Shown: positions 58,752 through 64,000 of the stretch, one piece after another | Numbering within the stretch: the first letter of the stretch is position 1 | Layout of the letters: the number at the start of each line of letters is the position of its first letter | Translations under genes and position numbers: made by a program | Assembly (NCBI GenBank): GCA_017458585.1 | Contig: JAFTAJ010000043.1 | Coordinates: forward strand, 1 to 64,000 | Direction of reading: 5' to 3' | Length of the DNA stretch: 64,000 bases | DNA from: Bacteroidaceae bacterium | Lineage (GTDB): Bacteria; Bacteroidota; Bacteroidia; Bacteroidales; Bacteroidaceae | The notes under the pieces: model-generated | Databases searched by the model: none | What the model was told of the DNA's origin: nothing | What the model saw: only the letters and a program-made list of their open reading frames with translations

Positions 58752-58768
58752 AGACTATTGTAAAGCGA

Positions 58769-61747
58769 TTATGCTTCTTTCTCTTCTTCTGCTCCCTGCT
58801 TAATCTTGCCACCGAGAATCAGGTAAGCCAGCGGGGCTGCGATAAAGAGCGAGGAGAGTGTGCCGTAGATGACACCGAGTATCATTGCGAAGGAGAAGCT
58901 GCGGATGCTGTCGCCACCGAGGAAGAATATACACAGCAACACAAGCAATGTGGTGGTTGACGTGTTGACGGTACGTGCCAAAGTGGTGTTGAGCGACTGA
59001 TTGAACAGCAACTGCTTGTCGCGCTTGGGATAGAGCTTGAGGAACTCACGTATACGGTCGAAGATCACCACCTTATCGTTGATGGAGTAACCAATACACG
59101 TCAGCACAGCCGCTATAAATGTCTGGTCAACCTCAAGGCTGAACGGCATCACGCCCCACAGCAGCGAGTAGGTACCGATGATAAGCAACGAGTCGCAGAT
59201 AAGACCGACGGTGCTACCAATGGAGAACGCGATGTTGCGGAAGCGGATAAAGATATAGATGAAGATGGCGATGAGGGCGAAGATCACAGCCTTGATAGCG
59301 CCATAAGTTACATCCTTAGCCACAGAGGGACCCACCTTCTGCGAGGAGATGATGGAGCCACCACTCTGGTTGTCACGATCCTTAAACTGCTCGAAGGGCA
59401 CGCCTGCGGAGAGCAGCTTGCCATCCTTCAATGACTTATAGAGGATAGTCTCTATCTCATTGTCCACAGAGGGATCGTTGCTGTCAATCTTATAGTTGGT
59501 GGAGATACGCACTGTCTTGCCGTCGGTGCCGAGGGCAAGCACAGCCACGTTGGCCTCACCTGCATTGGCTGCCACAAGATTCTTCACATTCTCGGGCACT
59601 ACCTCTTTCTCAAACTTCACGGTATAGTTGCGACCACCGGTGAAATCAATACCGCTGCTCAAGCCGCGAGTGAAATAGGAACCGAAGCAAACAACCAGAG
59701 CCACAGCCCAAACCACGAAGCTCACTTTGTAAGCAGACATGAACTTGTACTTCGTGTTCTGCATCATGTTCTTGGAGAACGCGGTGGTGAAGGTAAGGTC
59801 GAGCCACTTATCCTTCTTGTGGAAGTGCTCAAATACTATGCGGGTAAGCCATACTGCGGTGAATACGGATGCCAGCAGACCGATGATAAGGGTGGTGGCA
59901 AAACCGCGGATGGGACCGGTACCGAAGTTAAACAGGATGATACCAGTGATGATAGAAGTGACGTTGGAGTCGATGATGGCGGAGAAGGCGTTGCCGTAGC
60001 CGTCAGCGAGAGCCGACTTAATCTTCTTGCCTGCACGGAGCTCCTCCTTTGTACGCTCATAGATAAGCACGTTGGCATCCACTGCCATACCGAGGGTCAA
60101 TACCATACCGGCTATACCACTCATGGTCAGCGCAGCCTGGAACGATGCCAGCACACCGAGGATGAAGAAGAAGTTGACGATCAGCGCACCGTTGGCAACC
60201 ATACCAGGACGGAAGCCGTAGAGCAAGCACATGTAAATCATCAGCAGCACAAAGGCCACTATACAAGAGGTGATACCCTTGTTGATAGACTCTTGACCGA
60301 GGGAAGGACCTACGGTGTCGTCCTGAACAATCTTGACGGGAGCGTCCATCTTACCGCCCTTCAGCACGTTGGCAAGGTCCTTGGTGTCCTCAGTGGTGAA
60401 GTTACCGGTAATCTGAGAGTTACCGCCGTTGATCTCGCTCATTACGTTAGGAGCGCTATATACCACGCCGTCCAGCACGATAGCCACAGCCTTGCCGATA
60501 TTGTTCTTGGTAATGGTAGCCCATGTGCGAGCACCATCGTTGTTCATCGACATGTTAACCTCGGGCCTACCGTCCTGACCAAAGTCGGCGCGGGCATCGG
60601 TGATGGCATTACCCTCCAGCGGAGCCTTGCCGTCAGCTGTGGTGCGGATAGCAAAGAGCTCAAACACATCAGCGTTGGGGAACATATCGCTGGCCTTAAC
60701 ACCCCACTTCAGCGACAGGTCGCCGCGCAGAGTAGCCTTAGCCTCGGGAGAGTTGAGCAGTTTGTTGACCTCTGCGGTGTCATACGACATAACATAGGCA
60801 ATTACTGCGCTACCGCTACGAGAGTTCTGTGCAGGAATCATCATCGACAGCAGCGGGTGAGCCTTCTTGTTGGCTGCACGCTGCTCTGCGTCAGCAGCCT
60901 TCTTGGTGTCGGGCTTGAGCTGGATGCCTGCTTTTGCTGTGTCAGCGGCAGCGGGTTCGGCGGCAGCAACGGTGCTGTCGGCCTCTACCGTGCCACCCAC
61001 AAGCTTAGTGTCGAGAGCCTGAATCTCCGGCCAGATGTCGGGGAAGCTATAGGTCTCCCAGAACTCAAGGTTGGCGCTGGTCTGGAGCAGTTTGCGCACG
61101 CGCTCAGGCTCCTTCACACCAGGCATCTCCACCATGATACGGCCGAGGCTTCCCTCCAGCTTCTGGATGTTAGGCTGAGCCACACCGAAGCGGTCGATAC
61201 GCGAGCGGAGCACATTGTAGGAGTTGTCGATAGCGTCCTTAACCTCTGCACGCAGCACCTTCTCAATGTCGCTGTCAGACGACTGAGCATTGATCTTGTC
61301 GCTCAGCTGCTGGGTAGCAAACACGGCAGACAGCTTGTTCTTGCCCGCAATGCCCTGGTAGGCGTTAATAAACAAGGTGATAAAGTCGTCCTGACTCTCG
61401 TTGGCCTGCTTCATAGCCTGCTCGTATGCCTTCTGGAAGTTGGCATCGCTGGCATTGTCGGCAGCAAGTATCTTCACGATGTCGGGAACAGAAACCTCAA
61501 GGGTAACATTCATACCGCCCTTCAGGTCAAGGCCGAGACCAAGCTGGTACTCCTGGCACTCCTGTAGGGTCTTAAACATCCACACCCGCTCATTCTTCAT
61601 TGAGTCGAGATAGCGCTGGCCCACAGCGGGAGCCATCTTAGCAGCCTTGCTCTCATAGTGACTGGTCACGAAAGAGAACGACAGATAGTAGATGCACACA
61701 AGTGTAAGCAACACGGCAAACACTTTTACAAATCCTTTGTTTTGCAT
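58769..61747 (-). CDS. secDF: Protein translocase SecDF fusion
   Basis: A 992-residue inner-membrane protein, SecD and SecF fused in one chain as usual in Bacteroidetes, using proton or ion motive force to aid Sec export. The SecD part has 'YQLGLGLDLKGGMNVTLEV', a P1 periplasmic region and 'GMAVDANVLIYERTKEELRAG'. The SecF part has 'GIDFTGGRNYTV' and 'CIGYSINDKVVIFDRIREFLK'. ATG 61747 (MQNKGFVKVFAVLL) is chosen over the longer frame because it gives the family's N-terminal TM helix directly. A Pro/Ala/Lys-rich insert lies at ~285-325 in P1. Many exported proteins in this window depend on Sec. Confidence 0.95.
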   Translation of the reverse strand: MQNKGFVKVFAVLLTLVCIYYLSFSFVTSHYESKAAKMAPAVGQRYLDSMKNERVWMFKTLQECQEYQLGLGLDLKGGMNVTLEVSVPDIVKILAADNASDANFQKAYEQAMKQANESQDDFITLFINAYQGIAGKNKLSAVFATQQLSDKINAQSSDSDIEKVLRAEVKDAIDNSYNVLRSRIDRFGVAQPNIQKLEGSLGRIMVEMPGVKEPERVRKLLQTSANLEFWETYSFPDIWPEIQALDTKLVGGTVEADSTVAAAEPAAADTAKAGIQLKPDTKKAADAEQRAANKKAHPLLSMMIPAQNSRSGSAVIAYVMSYDTAEVNKLLNSPEAKATLRGDLSLKWGVKASDMFPNADVFELFAIRTTADGKAPLEGNAITDARADFGQDGRPEVNMSMNNDGARTWATITKNNIGKAVAIVLDGVVYSAPNVMSEINGGNSQITGNFTTEDTKDLANVLKGGKMDAPVKIVQDDTVGPSLGQESINKGITSCIVAFVLLMIYMCLLYGFRPGMVANGALIVNFFFILGVLASFQAALTMSGIAGMVLTLGMAVDANVLIYERTKEELRAGKKIKSALADGYGNAFSAIIDSNVTSIITGIILFNFGTGPIRGFATTLIIGLLASVFTAVWLTRIVFEHFHKKDKWLDLTFTTAFSKNMMQNTKYKFMSAYKVSFVVWAVALVVCFGSYFTRGLSSGIDFTGGRNYTVKFEKEVVPENVKNLVAANAGEANVAVLALGTDGKTVRISTNYKIDSNDPSVDNEIETILYKSLKDGKLLSAGVPFEQFKDRDNQSGGSIISSQKVGPSVAKDVTYGAIKAVIFALIAIFIYIFIRFRNIAFSIGSTVGLICDSLLIIGTYSLLWGVMPFSLEVDQTFIAAVLTCIGYSINDKVVIFDRIREFLKLYPKRDKQLLFNQSLNTTLARTVNTSTTTLLVLLCIFFLGGDSIRSFSFAMILGVIYGTLSSLFIAAPLAYLILGGKIKQGAEEEKEA

Positions 61748-61829
61748 TTTGTTATTGTTATTTATGTTTGTTATTTTTTCGGTGCTATAATTCTGCGCGT
61801 GCGAAGCCGAAGCCCACAATTAGCGGCGG

Positions 61830-61837
61830 CAAATGTA
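61830..61837 (-). promoter_or_regulatory. -7 element of secDF
   Basis: The minus strand reads TACATTTG, a full match to TAnnTTTG, ~80 nt upstream of the secDF ATG. Confidence 0.55.
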
Positions 61838-61930
61838 ATGTTTTTTTTCTTATCAGCTATGTTATTAGCTCTTTATTTCGCAAAATCGGGACATTTTTTC
61901 ATATTTTTGACACTACGCGGTATCATTTTG

Positions 61931-63022
61931 CTATTCTTTTATCCGCTTAAGCCATGCCTCGATGGGATAGTGATCCGACATTTTCTGCTTGCTGTCAATC
62001 CTTGCTCCAAAGGAGCGCCAGTGACGACTGCATAGTATATTGTCCAGGCGGAAGTACATCCTGCTAAGATGGTAGGTGATGCCCGGCCCGTTGCCGGAAG
62101 CAGTATAGGCATCGTTCAGTTGGCGGCACAGTCGGGTGTGCACATAGCCAAGCGGAGTCTCGTTGAAGTCGCCACACACTATCACGGGCTTGTCGCCCAG
62201 TTTGTCCAAATAGCGCTTCAGCGAGTCGGCCTGCTCTGCACGTCGCAATCCGGCATCATTGACTTTGCGGCCCAAGCGCAAGAAGTCCTCGCTCGTGCTG
62301 TCGCGGTCGGAGATAGTCACCAACTTCTGATAGGTAGCCTTATCCTCGGGATTGATAGAATTTGAGATAAAATGGCAGTTGACGACATACACCGTATCGC
62401 TCTCTATCTTAACACGATATACCACACACATGTGGCCTGGCGATGAAGAGCGGATGATATGGCGGTCGAGTATCGGGTAGTTGGAGTAGAGTGTCAGCGC
62501 GTTCCATGACTTGGAAGAATACACCGAGTCGCTGTACTGCCAATGAGCCACAGCGTTCTCCACCGCCTCTTTGTATTTCATATTGTAGTGGCTCTCCTGT
62601 GCACAGAACAAATCGGCATCGCTATGACGCAGATAGTCTATCATCTGCGCCTGCGCCACAGAGTCCTTAAGACCGGAGCCAAAGCCGTAGGTGTTGTAGC
62701 TCACCACCTTGATGCTGCCTTTGGGCACAGGCTGTGGCATACTGACAGGGCAATAGGTATGCAACTTGCCCACACACAGCAGCAGGGCGCCAAAACTCCA
62801 GAGCCATTTCTTGGAACAGGCAATGAGCCATGCAACCATAAAAGCAAATGTGGCGACAGCTAAGAATGGGAACAGAAGGCCCAGCGACACCTCCCAACCA
62901 AAGGTGTGGGGATTGATATAGCCGCCAAATGCTGACAACAGCAACATGGCTATCAGCAATATGTTGACAGCCAGTAGCAACTTGATCAATATTCTACCAA
63001 TATGTCTATGAACCTTCTTCAA
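61931..63022 (-). CDS. Membrane-anchored endonuclease/exonuclease/phosphatase family protein
   Basis: A 363-residue protein with three N-terminal TM helices (~10-95) and an EEP domain (~105-360). 'IKVVSYNTYGFG', 'DLFCAQESHYN' (metal Glu), 'VVNCHFISN', 'VIVCGDFNETPLGYVH' and 'KMSDHYPIEAWL' are the family's metal and catalytic motifs. The substrate could be nucleic acid or a phospholipid; sequence alone does not decide. The start is uncertain: TTG 63022 gives MKKVHRH and lies in a repeat-like stretch, and no ATG precedes the first TM helix. It follows the rhomboid gene by 43 bp. Confidence 0.85.
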   Translation of the reverse strand: MKKVHRHIGRILIKLLLAVNILLIAMLLLSAFGGYINPHTFGWEVSLGLLFPFLAVATFAFMVAWLIACSKKWLWSFGALLLCVGKLHTYCPVSMPQPVPKGSIKVVSYNTYGFGSGLKDSVAQAQMIDYLRHSDADLFCAQESHYNMKYKEAVENAVAHWQYSDSVYSSKSWNALTLYSNYPILDRHIIRSSSPGHMCVVYRVKIESDTVYVVNCHFISNSINPEDKATYQKLVTISDRDSTSEDFLRLGRKVNDAGLRRAEQADSLKRYLDKLGDKPVIVCGDFNETPLGYVHTRLCRQLNDAYTASGNGPGITYHLSRMYFRLDNILCSRHWRSFGARIDSKQKMSDHYPIEAWLKRIKE

Positions 63023-63043
63023 TTCTTCAATCCTTACTCCTTA
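63016..63043. repeat. Degenerate heptamer run at the EEP gene start
   Basis: TCTTCAA, TTCTTCA, ATCCTTA, CTCCTTA. The last two match the CTCCTTA family of 23952. The EEP gene's TTG start falls in it. The run is short. Confidence 0.4.
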
Positions 63044-63065
63044 TATATAAATATAGGTGTCATTG

Positions 63066-63989
63066 CTACTTGTTTCTGAAGTCGAATATCGTCTTTTTCT
63101 CCTTTTCCGTCAGACAGTCGTAGCCTGAGCGCTTCACTTTCTCCAGTATGCGGTCCACCTCGGCCTGGCGTGCTTTGCGCCGTGCCAGCTCATCCGCATA
63201 TTCATCAACAGGCTCAGCCTTGCGGCTCTGCCTCTCAGCGGCTTTGCTGCTTTGCTTCTCACGCACACGCTCCCACACACTCTTCTTGGGCTTATACTCC
63301 TGCCAGCTGCTGAAGCCGCCGCGACCTATGCCCGACTTGTGGCGCCAGTAGAGTATCAGCCCCAAGCCAAACAGCATACCGCCCAAGTGGGCGAAATGAG
63401 CAACATTGCTGCCACTCGAGCCAAGACCCGACAGCAACTCAATGGCTGCATAGCCTATCACCAGCCACTTGGCCTTCAGCGGTATGGGCGGGATAAGCAG
63501 CATCACTCGCTCGTTGGGGAAGGTCATGCCGAAGCCCAGCAGAATGCCATACACCGCACCCGACGCACCCACGGTGGTCCACATGCGCAGGTATTCCTTC
63601 ATCGGTATCTGCGACACTCCGTCGCTCACCACGGCATAGTCGCCCATGTGCTGGGTGGTGTATTCGATATACTGCGCCACCTCCTGGCACAGACCGGCGC
63701 CAACGCCACACACAAGGTAGAATATCAAGTATCTCTTGGCTCCCCATGCCTGCTCCAAGATACGGCCAAACATCCAGAATGCCAGCATATTGAAGAAGAT
63801 GTGCTCAAAGTTGGCGTGCATGAACATATAGGTGAACAGCTGATAGACCATGAAATTGTCGGACTTAAAGAAGTGCAGGCCCAGCAAGTCGTTAAGGTCC
63901 ACGCCGTTGTTGCGCAGCAAACCTGTGGCGAGATAAAGCAGAATGTTTATCACCAGCAGGTTCTTTGTTATAGGAGGCATCCTGAACAT
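63066..63989 (-). CDS. Rhomboid family intramembrane serine protease
   Basis: A 307-residue inner-membrane protease with six or seven TM helices. 'HANFEHIFFNMLAFWMFG' (His/Asn of the active site region), nucleophile Ser143 in 'GASGAVYG' and His201 in 'AHFAHLGGMLFG' form the rhomboid catalytic site. The C-terminal ~80 residues are charged and cytoplasmic, ending 'LTEKEKKTIFDFRNK'. The start is ATG 63989; an internal Met (MPPITKN) three codons on is possible. The right end of the window is 11 bp upstream, so its promoter is not seen. Confidence 0.94.
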   Translation of the reverse strand: MFRMPPITKNLLVINILLYLATGLLRNNGVDLNDLLGLHFFKSDNFMVYQLFTYMFMHANFEHIFFNMLAFWMFGRILEQAWGAKRYLIFYLVCGVGAGLCQEVAQYIEYTTQHMGDYAVVSDGVSQIPMKEYLRMWTTVGASGAVYGILLGFGMTFPNERVMLLIPPIPLKAKWLVIGYAAIELLSGLGSSGSNVAHFAHLGGMLFGLGLILYWRHKSGIGRGGFSSWQEYKPKKSVWERVREKQSSKAAERQSRKAEPVDEYADELARRKARQAEVDRILEKVKRSGYDCLTEKEKKTIFDFRNK

Positions 63990-64000
63990 AGCGTCTGTTT

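Noticed and set aside
61748-61790. A+T-rich run before secDF as a heptamer array
   Set aside because: The sequence is a simple A/T-rich leader; a consistent 7-nt period does not hold.

Overview
The window comes from a member of the Bacteroidales, most likely a Prevotella-like (Prevotellaceae) gut or rumen bacterium. The promoters follow the Bacteroidetes primary-sigma pattern, a TTG about 19-20 nt upstream of TAnnTTTG. Several secreted proteins end in the Gly/Val-rich sorting-type tail of this phylum. Typical phylum genes are present: an RprX/RprY-like two-component system, an EF-G2-type paralogue, an Na+/K+-type pyrophosphatase, a 7TM-HD phosphodiesterase, a SecDF fusion and a DUF2723 membrane protein. 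There is no rRNA, tRNA, CRISPR array, prophage or insertion sequence, and no SusC/SusD pair.

Layout. 1-10.5 kb: secreted or surface proteins (a dockerin-bearing protein cut by the left edge, a fasciclin-domain lipoprotein, a 1530-residue papain-like protease with LamG and PKD domains). 10.5-15.3 kb: a secreted ADP-ribosylglycohydrolase/FG-GAP protein divergent from a LacI-type regulator. 15.4-22.3 kb: a triplicated-module protein, then housekeeping genes (Xer recombinase, rpsU, rprXY, and the rpsF-rpsR-rplI operon). 22.4-30.6 kb: a tight operon of a DUF4369 protein, an M15 peptidase and a GH2 beta-mannosidase, then two dockerin-bearing secreted proteins. 31.1-37.9 kb: a minus-strand cluster of dipeptidyl peptidase IV, GH36 alpha-galactosidase, rpe and comEC. 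37.9-49.6 kb: EF-G2-like factor, hemW, hppA, two secreted proteins, an OmpA-family porin-like protein and mdh. 49.6-64 kb: PgpH-like phosphodiesterase, gltX-waaA, a polysaccharide deacetylase, DUF2723, secDF, an EEP-family nuclease/phosphatase and a rhomboid protease.

How the genes work together. The enzymes point to glycan and peptide foraging (beta-mannosides, alpha-galactosides, dipeptides, extracellular proteolysis) plus envelope construction and monitoring (WaaA, SecDF, OmpA, RprXY, rhomboid). Three proteins carry type I dockerin-like repeats, but no cohesin is encoded here.

The most unusual content is a layer of small repeats. (i) Three intergenic regions hold phased arrays: short palindromes with TTC...GAA arms repeated every 22 bp at two loci, and TTC-N4/5-GAA units every 21 bp at a third. 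(ii) Tandem heptanucleotide arrays of several different sequences sit at gene junctions, in signal peptides and next to start or stop codons (rpe, comEC, mdh and others). (iii) Short hairpin elements, some bordered by heptamers, lie in frame inside coding sequences (hemW, the GH2 mannosidase, and the signal peptides of the M15 and GH2 genes). This recalls the palindromic elements known inside Rickettsia genes. I know of no named system that matches all three, but I could not search databases.
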